From assembly GCA_025267735.1 (NCBI GenBank), contig CM046301.1:70397110-70461109 (forward strand): a stretch of DNA of 64,000 nucleotides, written 5' to 3'. This DNA comes from Mactra quadrangularis (lineage: Eukaryota > Mollusca > Bivalvia > Venerida > Mactridae). The notes beneath the pieces were generated by a model. It saw nothing but the letters and a program-made list of their open reading frames with translations, was not told where the DNA came from and made no database searches. The position numbers and the translations under genes were made by a program. Positions 25,620 through 37,600 of the stretch are shown one piece after another (positions within the stretch are counted from its first letter, which is position 1; every line of letters begins with the position of its first letter).

Positions 25620-28600
25620 GTATGTATTAATATACTGAAATTATAACTTAACTACTATACATGTATCACCTTAACATACTTAGCCTGTGAGTTGTAAAAA
25701 TTGATAGGGCTATGAAAGTTTCTTATTTTATATAGTGGGGCTGATTCTTAACTTGGCCATTGAAAGATGAGGAAGTGGTGGGAAAGAAGAACAAATATGT
25801 AGTCATTGTATAGCTTGAAAAATATGGTAAAGTATCTATTAAGCTGTTGCCATTGAAATTGTTATACACTGTATAGACACTCATGCTGAATGGACTGTGA
25901 CATGGTCAAACATAGTTAGATTGGATCATTTAGTAGTTTGCCTGGGAAGAGAGGGGAGGGTGTCAAAAACCGCCCTTGCATTGTTAAAGATGCTTGCTTA
26001 AAATGTTGGAAATAGTTAATTAGTTACTGTCATTCTCTCCCTAAAATAAATGTACAGTCTAAACTCCCTTAAATAAATGTACAGTCTAAACTTCCTTCAA
26101 TAAATGTACTGTCTAAACTCCCTAAAGTAATTGTACTGTCTAAACTCCCTTAAATAAATGTATTGTCTAAACTCCCTTAAATAAATGTACTGTCTAAACT
26201 CCCTTAAATAAATGTACAGTCTAAACTTCCTTCAATAAATGTACTGTCTAAACTCCCTAAAGTAATTGTACTGTCTAAACTCCCTTAAATAAATGTATTG
26301 TCTAAACTCCCTTAAATAAATGTACTGTCTAAACTCCCTTAAATAAATGTACTGTCTAAACTCCCTTAAATAAATGTACAGTCTAAACTTCCTTCAATAA
26401 ATGTACTGTCTAAACTCCCTAAAGTAATTGTACTGTCTAAACTCCCTTAAATAAATGTATTGTCTAAACTCCCTTAAATAAATGTACTGTCTAAACTCCC
26501 TTAAATAAATGTACTGTCTAAACTCCCTTAAATAAATGTACTGTCTAAACTCCCTTAAATAAATGTACTGTCTAAACTCCCTAAAGTAATTGTACTGTCT
26601 AAACTCCCTTAAATAAATGTACTGTCTAAACTCCCTTAAATAAATGTACTGTCTAAACTCCCTTAAATAAATGTACTGTCTAAACTCCCTTAAATAAATG
26701 TACAGTCTAAACTCCCTTAAATAAAGGCACTGTCTAAACTCCCTTAAATAAATGTACAGTCTAAATTCCCTTAAATAAAGGCACTGTCTAAACTCCCTTA
26801 AATAAATGTACTGTCTAAACTCCCTTAAATAAATGTACTGTCTAAACTCCCTTAAATAAATGTACTGTCTAAACTCCCTTAAATAAAGGCACTGTCTAAA
26901 CTCCCTTAAATAAATGTACAGTCTAAACTCCCTTAAATAAAGGCACTGTCTAAACTCCCTTAAATAAATGTACAGTCTAAACTCCCTTAAATAAAGGCAC
27001 TGTCTAAACTCCCTTAAATAAATGTACTGTCTAAACTCCCTTAAATAAATGTACTGTCTAAGCAGCCTGAGAAAACCATCTTGATTGATCAATATTAGGT
27101 ATTTTAAGAAAATGAAGTCTGAACAAAGAAGTATATAAAACAAGCTGCTACCAACTGATGTCATTAATTGTAATATGTGATTTATATAGGAGACATATAT
27201 TAATATATAACATTATTACTGTATGTACTGATTTGTCATATAAACCATGTCAGGTAGGTAACTTCTTATAAACTGTTTTTGTTGATGAAGTATAATCATT
27301 TAACTGTACATTGTTAAAAAATCTGTTGTGTTCTATACATATGTATTTCAGTGACTTGCTATAATTCAACTATAATGTTGAATTTCCTGTATAAAACAGG
27401 CGAAAGATTTATCTTATTTTTTAATAATTTCCTATATGTCATCATTGAATGTACCAGGGTATACTACTGATTATACAACATTAGAATTTGTGGTTGTATT
27501 TAGAGAGGAACCAAATCATGTTAGATTATAATGTAGAGTTAATGGTCTTTGTTTATAGTAAACCTGATTCATGGTGGAGAGTGTTTTTTTCCACAAATTT
27601 GGGAATATGACCCATACCCCTAGAATTGGAAATTTTATTGGCATTTTGGTTTGAATTGGGATAAAATGTCATGCAAATTTAATAACAAAACCAGATTTAA
27701 CAAAGTTTTTAGTTTCATACTTCATTAATTTAGTTAGTTAATTAAAAAGAAAGATTACTGGGATGTATAATTTTAATTTGAAACATACTTACAGCTGTCT
27801 TTTTTTTCAAAAAATAAAAAAATTCAAGTTAAATTGGGAATTTTGGATTGAAATTTGGGGAAAAAAGATATGGTTTTAAATTGGGAATATAACCAATAAA
27901 CGGCTATAAAACTGACCAAAAATAAACACTGGTAGAGAGTCATGATAAAATACTAATCATGATATAATATGTATTATAATATTTCTACTTTCAGAGTTTC
28001 AATGATGGAGCGGAATTATTCCTTGATATTCTTACAAAGGAAGAAAAGGAAGCATTATTATCACAAAAAATGCAAGCTATAAGAAAAAAGAACAACATAT
28101 TACAACTAAGACATGAGGTATTTAATATTTCTCATTTATTTTGTCAGACTATTAGTCAAAATGTTTGATTTGATAAATAACATACAGTTGTTATTTTCAT
28201 TTTGATGAGCTTATTAAATTACTTGTTTTTATAGTATTCAGGGGGGATTAAGGATTTTTTCTAGGGGGGGGGGGGGGGGTCCGAACTTTTTCAAGGGGGT
28301 GTCCAAACTTTCATACAACAACCTCATTATACACATTTTGCAGAATAATGCAACATATTAATAATAAAAACAACATAACCATTAAATCTATATTAAGCAC
28401 CGAGAAAAATTGCTTCATGCTACTTATAATTTGACTTACAGTAAAGAAAAACATTAATGGACAGGTACTTTTTGGAAATTCTAGGGTGGGGGGGGGGGTC
28501 TGGACCCACCTGACCCCCAGCTAGATCGGCCTATGGTAATTTAATACATTTCTTAAGTTCATGCTCGTGCCTGTATTTTATTTTATAGCAAAATATAGAA

Positions 28601-31600
28601 AATCTGAAAGTTACTTTTATTCTAACATAAAGAAATGAATAATTTATTAGGTGTTATAGGTGAAGGGGTAATGTGTTTGTGTTCTATATTAAGTTCTATA
28701 TTAAGATATAGATGAAGTAACTTTAAAGTGAAAATGCATGTGTTGTTAAATTTGTTAGTAAAATAATTGTATAATCTTTTATTGCTAATACTTAAGCTCA
28801 GGGTGAGCATTTAGGATAATTGGTTGTTTCTTGTTGGCCCATCATAAGTCAAATTCATCTTGTAAATTTAAAACTGTTTATGTTCCAATTTTCTTCAAAC
28901 TTTTCATTGAGAGTATTTTCATATTGAAAAAATCTTAGACAATTTGAAAAAATGGGTCAAAAAGTGTAAAAAACTAGGTCACTGGGTCAAATCATGGAAG
29001 AAACCAGCAAACCTTATCCAAGTTATAAAATGTTTGAAAAAAAGTTGTTGTACCTCAATAGTGCTGGTTAAGAAAACAACAGTATTTTGAATTCTAGTTT
29101 ACATCTAGTTGAAGAGTTTTTGGTACCAGATATCCTTGCAATTATAGCTTTATGTCAGTGATGGAAGTACATATAAAATATATTTGTTTTTGTATATTTA
29201 TAGGAGATACAAGCAGATAAGAAGAACTCATCTCCCAAGTCTATTGAGACTATTGTACAGTCTCAACCCCTCAGACAAACTCAGGAAAGTCCCAGGAAAG
29301 GGACACCATCTCCTAAAAAGGAGGTAAGTGTACAGTCTCAACCCCTCAGAAAAACTCAGGAAAGCCCCAGAAAGGGGACACCATTTCCTAAAAAGGAGGT
29401 ATATTTATAAACATTTATATATTTTCATGTAATAGCTACATTATCAAATATTACTTGTTACAATGCTATGAAATATGCTTAAATTCACATTTTCAGTCTG
29501 AAATTTTACAAATAGGAGGAGCTTCTCTCAGAGAAGTTCTCTGTGGGTGGAGCCAAACCTACGCTGGTTGTGATTTTTTTTTACAGTGGACATGTCAATA
29601 TTGTTAATGCAGTCTACAAAATTAGTGGGTGTCCGGTTGCCAGGGACTATCAATTTCTAGTTAGGGCAACCAAAAATTTCTTTTTGGCTACCAAATTTCT
29701 ACAAACTAGATTTAGTGTATGCTGTTAAAATGACCTGTTCGGGCAAACACTATCATATCCTAATTTAGTAGACAGTTAATGAAATAATTTTGATAACTTT
29801 GTTTGACGTTGCTGTAGAAATGTGAATTTTTTAAAAGTTATTGGCCTAAATTTCATTCATTGTTGTAAAAAAGGGTTTTATATTGCTGTATAGTATAGAA
29901 ATATAGCAGTAGTGTTTGAGAAAAATTAAAGTTGATGACTGTCTTATTGTTTCTATATTTTTATATGTGAACACTGGATGAATTGTTGTAAACCCTCAGT
30001 GTAGTTGATACTGTTGCTAGTTGATACAAATTAATGTAGTTATGATGTCAGGATGTTGTAAGAATGTTGAAATACATAAAATATCTATTATATTTGACAT
30101 TGATTGATCTACGATAAATATGCATACATTGATTGATTGATATTTAGGCCAAAAAAATAATTATAAGATTCTGACTAACATACAGACTTAAATAAGTTTT
30201 TGCATCTTGATTTAATCACTTTCAAGTCAGCTTCCTAAACCCCTTGTACTAAAAAGTAAGGATAAAGTTTTCTTGTTCTAGGAATCAGCCAATTGCTTTG
30301 TATGTGATTTGTACCAATTCTTGCTACAGATCCAATTATTACTAGTCCAACATCATAACTGCTTCTGTTGTGAAAAGATAGAATTTTTATGAAAAGTAAT
30401 AGGACAGGGACAAAAATCTAGCCATGAATTTTTTGCCTAAATTCATTGTAATAGTATTATTGGATTTTTTTTGTTCTTTTTTTGTCAGATTATATTTTTA
30501 TTAAAAGGTTTGATATATTTCACATGAAGTCACGACATTTGAATGGGTTGTCACAAAACTACTTTAAATCTTTCTTTATAAACTTGTATTTACACAAGTT
30601 TTACACTCAGTGACTGTCAACTATTTACTTGATAAATTATTGAAATACCAAATTTTTTTGTTATACATTTGTAATTGATTAAGCTCATATATATGACTTC
30701 CAGTAATTGGATAAATTAAGCTAATGCATGAACTGACTGTAATATCTTTTATAAGAAAGCTTCTCTAAGTACTGCTTTGTTTAATAATATATAGTTGAGA
30801 CTTACAAATGAATAAAAGTATTTAGGTCTGATCCCAAAGTTCAGAAAGTTTGGTTCTTAGGCCACAATAAGTTGATAATGTGTTCTACGGATTTTCTGGG
30901 GGAAAAATGGGGCGAGTGAGCGAAGGAAAAAAAAGTCTTTATTCACTTGCTTTATACAGCGGTTTGACCAAATTTTTATGAGCGATCGAGGAAATAAGAA
31001 TATTTTTTTAGTAAAAACCGTCAAAATTAAGGTGCAAGCGAATCCATAGAACATATGATCAATTTGTTGTGGCCTTAGACAAAATCATTTTCCTATGTTA
31101 AAGCTTTCAAAATCATGAAAATCAGGAATATTCTGAACTTAGATCATACAATGTTTACAATTATTTTATCAAATTTTCTTGACAGAGGTCAGGACCTGGG
31201 AAAAATAACATAGATAGAGAGAGGTAGTGAGTCAAAACTAGATTTAAGAATTGTATTTATTGTTTCAGACTCTCAATGGAGAGGATTACAGAAGAAAAGA
31301 AATGAAGGAACGTTCAGATAAATCCCCAGATAAGAAGGCCCCTAAATCTGCTGCTGGTCGCGGCAAACAGCTCGCTAAAATGGGCAAGGAAAAGCTCAAA
31401 GCTCAGGTTGGTGTTAAATTTAACTCTTGTATTAATAAAGACTTTGCAAGGCTACACATTTGGATAAATCCAATCTTCCATGTAGACTTCTGAATAACAT
31501 ATTGATAATAGCAAAGAAACAGTTAAAGTAGAAAGTGAAAGTCTGTATTTAATCTGCTCAATTTAGAATAAAGTATTTAATCCAGAGGTAACTAATTTTA

Positions 31601-34600
31601 TAAAAAATTAATCTTAACATTGCTTTGGTCTGCAACTATAGTAAATGGAGCCTTACATTACAATTAAATATGTTTGATACAATTCAATTATTATATTTCA
31701 TATAGCATGATATTGTTAGTACAGTCTTAGAGGTTTTTAGTCAAAAATTACATTTTTTTACTGTACTAGAACACTGTATATACATAAATACAGTTACATG
31801 ATAACAGGTGTGCTTTCAACAATGACTTCTGGTAAGACCACCTGGGCACCATATCATTGCATTCAACAATGACTTCTGCTAAGTTCATCTGGGCACCACC
31901 ATATCATTGCATTCAACAATAACTTTTGATGTGACACACTGGGTACTATATCATTGCATTCAACAATGACTTCTGGTAAAATCATCTGGGCACCAACATA
32001 TTACATTTATAACAGTAGTGAAACAAGAGACTTGTTAGCAACTTCCATAAACTTTCATCAGCTAACAGATTTGTGGGGTAGTGTGCAAAGGTTCAAGATG
32101 GCAAAGCAGGGCTTGACATCAATTTTTAAAGTAGTTTGCTGGGTTGGACAACAGCTATATTAATTACTTTTGCCTGAGCCAAATGTTTACTTGCAGTAAC
32201 AAGATTCCAAAACCCAAGTTTAGATCTTCTTGGGCAATAAGACAATCTTATAAAAAAGAAATTTTCAAACTACTTAATATCAAGGGTAGTGTGGTTTGCT
32301 CAGTTTTCTTCACTTAAGGTGTGAGCTATTATAACATACCATGAGACATTGTTGAAAGCAACTCTGATTTAATGAGTTGATACTGTAAATGAATGTAATT
32401 TTTGACATGATACTTAACTTAGACTGTACAAAGCTTGATGAACCTGCATCTTGTTGTTTTGATTGGTTTGTTTTATCATAGCATGTTTTATTGTTTGTTT
32501 GTTGACCTACCATCCTATTGTTGACTATTGGTCTAGTTTGTTTGTCTTTCTCAAACAGTTTAATATATGTCTTAGAGTCTGTTTGTTGTAATTATAATAA
32601 GGGTCTCACTGGTGAAATGATAATGTAAAGTTACTTGATTCAATCAATATTAAACATTTATATTAAGATATTTACATTTGGTATCCTTTTTATCTAATAA
32701 AAGTTCCAAGTTGTAAGTGGGCACTCTTCAACATTACCATGAAAGCTAGCTTAAAGGCAAGGGAGAAGGAGCAGTGAACGCAAGTGTCATATTTTACCTC
32801 TGCCACATAATTGTATGAAAAAAGAGCATACATACTTCAATATTTATAAAAATTAATTTACAAGTTTTAAATATTTTGCTTCTTATGAGGTAAAATGATT
32901 GAACAGGAGTTTGAATTTTAAAAAAAACCAAGTTGGTCATATTTATAAGATATAAATACTGTAATGATTTGATTGCATGCTTGCCAATTAAACTAACAAT
33001 TATTTATTTATTTCTACCCCTACCTACTCCCAACCATGGAATGACTTTACTGTTGATGGATGAAATTTATGGATGAAAATACCACAACAGGATATTAGAG
33101 TCTCGAGGTCTCACAGTGATGTTGGACAGTCGAGAACTATATCCGTACACGATGGATATCAGCCGTTTAAACGGCAGACGTCTAGAGAAAGTTCCGGTTC
33201 AGAAGGTCGTGGGTCAGAACATCGAGAATTTGATTCTCGTATATTTCGTCGTAACCCAGATAAGCAGGTGACGTTTCAAGATGAATCACATTCACCTCCC
33301 AGGATTCAACATGGTCGTGATGGCATGCAGCCTTATAAACGACCTAATCAACGACAGAATAGACGTTCCTGGAATGGTGATGTTGAAAATGAGCTTCCGG
33401 AAGAACTGATGAACAATCCACTTCTACAAAATGATAACAGAGGAAGACAGAACAGAGATTACAATAGAAATAATAACAAACATTGGGATCAGCACGACAG
33501 ACATAGGAACTATAATAATGAACACGATAATCACGGTGGTCAAGGACGTCGATCTGATTATCGTTCTCATCAAGATAACTATCGTGATAACAACCATCGC
33601 CATGGTGATAATTATCGTGATAATAATCAACAGAAAGATAATTATCACGATAGACGCGGAGGCCGAGGTCAAGGTCACAGACATTCAGATTATACTGACT
33701 TACGTGAAAGTTTGACAGAAAAGAGAAACCTTGGTAGAAGTAACAGTTACAAAGAACCTCAGGAACATGGCCAGTACAATCCTCATCATAGGAATGGACA
33801 GAGAAATGATTATGATAGACGGGATAATTATCGTGATATACGGGAGCAGTATCGTAAACATGATTTAGGAGAAGGTAACTGTCGCCAAGATTTCAGTCAT
33901 AAAGATGGTAGAAACTTTTCATCGGCTTATCAGTGTACTGACAGTAAGGAAGAGAATTTTGATGTAAGTTTTTATATTTGTTCCTTGTCTGAATTAAAAT
34001 AATTTGTAGAAAACATTGCTGGCATGAACTAAACTAATGTTATGATGTTAAATGGAATGATTATAGAAATACTCACAGTGATTGGCTTACTGCATGATTT
34101 GATTGGTCCAGTTTTATAACAGAGTTACCTACCCTGAGTACACTTGGTTCAGTTTTATAACAGAGTTACCTACCCTGAGTACACTTGGTTCAGTTTTATA
34201 ACAGAGTTACCTACCCTGAGTACACTAGTTATTCTTTTGTGAGGGATGGTTGTATTTTTTTTAAATCTTTATTTTCTAAATATATAAGGTTAGAGCCATC
34301 ATAGTTGGCATGTATCATTAATTAATTATGATTGATAAGTGGTCTTCTACATTATGATATATTGTTCATTTATTTCCACTCCTCAATTAAAGGAGTTGCA
34401 ACCCTCAAAAATAAAGTTTGATCACCTAAGAGTTAGAAAGGTTCCTGCTATACCCTTTTGTAGAACTAACTCTTGACCTAAATTAAACATTGTATTCACC
34501 TACCACTAAATCTTATTATTGAATATTGAATGATAATTTTGGCTCTTTTCATTGTGTTGTCTTACAAGAAATTGATAATTCATGATTTGACTTACATGTC

Positions 34601-37600
34601 TGACCTGATTTTTTTTCTAACTTGAATTTGGCATTTTACATACAAATATTATAGTCATATTACTAATATAATATTTTATTGCTGTATAGTCTCTGTTGCT
34701 GCCATAAATCTATTGGTGAAGGGTTAGATATTTATCTTTGTTCAATTGTGCAAACCTTCATACAAACATTTATTGTGACAAAATCTTAAGAAATAAAAAG
34801 TATGACTATTTGATGTTCAATAAATATACACTTTTGCTAGAAAACTTGTCTTTTACTAACTCAGTAGAGTTATTTAATTGTTCATTTTTTGTATAATAAA
34901 CTCAAGTTTCAAATAAGTTTACTCAAATAATAATCTGCCCATTGCAATAGGTATGATAGAGTTGCTATGGTTAAATTTTGTCATTATAGAAATATAGCTA
35001 GTTGTCAAACAAATTAAAACTTAAAGTTTGAAGATAATTTAACGTAGATTCATTAGAATGGTTTTTGTTGTATGATTGCATTTATTGACATTGTAAGCTA
35101 GATATATACATTGCGATCTCTTATCAATATTACATTTTACAAGGAGTACATTTTTCTGACTTATAGAATGTGAATGCTATGCATTGTCACCCCTAGTGTG
35201 TGTTATATAAATAGTACAAGTTTCAATTTGATATTAAACTAACATGAACTTTTATTACTACTGACAATTGAACACTCTGTATACTAAACACATTTTTTGA
35301 ATCCTGAATGCATTTTGAATGGTGTTTTTTATATCTGCTTACACAACTTTTTCCAGGGCCCCCCTCCTGACCCACAGTATAACTTTCTATCTGATCGAGC
35401 CCGGGACAAGCCTCGGGCCGAATTTAAAGAGAGAAAGCAGGGTGAAAAAGAAAATAGAAATGGTGATAGAAACAATAACAATAAAGATGGAACTAGAAGA
35501 CACCCTAAGAATTTTGGTGGAACAGATTTTAATAATGTGAAACCTAAAATGAAAGAAGTTAAAGAGAGACAGGTTTGTGAGAACATTTACATTTTGTCTA
35601 CTGTTAAGGCAAAGGAAGCAATCTTGCTATAAGCATCATGGACCTGGACAGTTAAAACAATTGAAATAAGTATTAGCATGGCTTTCATCTTTTTTGGGGT
35701 GTTTGATACAAATTCAGGCTGCGTTCTTGCTTACTACTAATTTCACAATTTTTGCAGACTTTGGAGTGTTTTCATTGCTTACAGGACATGAAATCATTTG
35801 TTTGATAAATGATTACCTCCGTTTGTGCTTCTAGCTTGATTGTTTTCTTCTTATAGTGATTTCTAGATTCTGTGTTGAATAATCTTCATGCTGTTCTATG
35901 ATTGGTTGATATTTTAAAGAGCATTTGTCAAAACACAAAATCTAACAGACCGTCGTACCATTTAGAAGCTGTATAAAAGATGGCTTTATCACAATACAAG
36001 AGGTCCTAGATGGGATTTCTGTGCAGGACCTACATACTATAATGTTTTGTTAACCAAGTTTTCAACGAAAAACGGGGTTATTGTAATGCCGAGGTCGGCG
36101 GGCGGGCGTCAACTTTTGGGTTCCGCTCAATAACTTTAGTTTGCTTTGGCCTATTGACATCAAACTTGGTGTATGGATAGCTTATATCAAGAAGCAGCTT
36201 GGGATTGCTACCCAGGTGTCTGTGATCAAGGTCAAGGTCACTGACACTAAAAATAGAAATTCAGTTTCCGCATAATAACTTTAGTTTGCTTTGACCTATT
36301 GACACCAAACTTGATGTATGGGTAGCTTGTATCAAGAGGAAGCTTGGGATTGCTACCTAGGTGTCTGTGATCAAGGTCAAGGTCACTGACACTAAAAATA
36401 GAAATTCAGTTTCCGCTCAATAACTTTTGCTTTGACCTATTGACACCAAACTTGGTGTATGGGTAGCTTATATTAAGAGGCAGCTTGGGATTGCTACCAA
36501 GGTCAAGGTCACTGACACTAAAAATAGAAATTCGGTTTCCGCTCAATAACTATAGTTTGCTTTGACCTATTGACACCAAACTTGGTGTATTGGTAGCTGA
36601 TATCAAGAGGCAGCTTGGAATTGCTACCCAATTGTCTGTGATCAAGGTCAAGGTCACTGTTGCTAAAATAGAAATTCAGTTTCCAGGTAATTGCTTCATT
36701 TTGCATGTATTGATTTTGTTGCTTTCAAATGAATCATTTCTGTCACATCAGAACTTGGTTGTTGAAAACCTGGTTTCGTTGCATTGCGGCGCTTCTTGTT
36801 TAGATATATTTTCTACATTCACTTTCTCGCCTACTTGTTAGCTATGTTCCAGCCCTAATGAAAGTTTGTTAGTACAGGTAAAAAACCTTGGTCTAGAGAA
36901 TAGGGTCTCTCCTGGGCTATTGAGGTTGACTGAGGATTGAAAAGTGAAATAAAGCTCAGAAATCAATATATTTTTACACTAAAGACTTGTTCTTACTATA
37001 CTAGGAGATGCAACAAAGATCACCTCCTAAAACAAAGATGGATTTAGCTATGCAGATGACAGGTAGAGAACGTCGACAATACTCAGAATGGAAAAATGAA
37101 CGAGAAAAAGTAGATCACTCAAGAATGGAACGATCTAAAAATAATAATACAGGAGAATGGAAGAGAGAATGGGATGTTGAGAAACAAGAGTAAGTATTAT
37201 ATGGTATATTATAATAGTACATAATTGTTAGAAATACTGTTCCACTATAGAGACCTCTTTAGTTATTGCTTGCTGCCTGGCTAGCTCCAGTTGGTAGCAC
37301 ACAAGTCTACTGATAGAAGGGTCGTAGGTTTGATTTCTGGGCAGGGCAAACCATTGATGAGCTTGGTCATGAAATAATTACTAGATGTCTAGTTACAAGT
37401 TATCAGTTTAAACCAGAGACTTCAGGAATGGACCACTGTGATATGACCTATACAATGTGTTGCTACAGCTTAAAAAGTTTTTGCTAAATTGCATAATTTT
37501 GAAGATGTTTAGGTCCCAAATGTTGAATTTGAGGAAAAAGGTCCCTATAGTTATACAACAACATTAATATTATTGATTTTGATAGTCCTAACAGTGAAAC

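Noticed and set aside
26051..27060. Resemblance to a CRISPR array
   Set aside because: Units abut with no spacers, vary internally, and the context is an animal intron.
26394..27164. 256-codon minus-strand open frame with nine-residue repeats and a hydrophobic start
   Set aside because: It is produced by a 27-bp minisatellite whose unit is a multiple of three, lies inside an intron of the opposite-strand gene, and has no counterpart family.
28240..28510. Poly-G runs as possible G-quadruplex regulatory element
   Set aside because: They sit in what looks like a common interspersed repeat with long homopolymers; a specific role is not supported.
33424..33715. Overlapping open frames (minus 33,424-33,684; plus 33,431-33,715) rich in Ile/Thr/Val
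   Set aside because: Shadows of the low-complexity CCDC9-like exon; their composition follows from the repetitive codons in the true frame.
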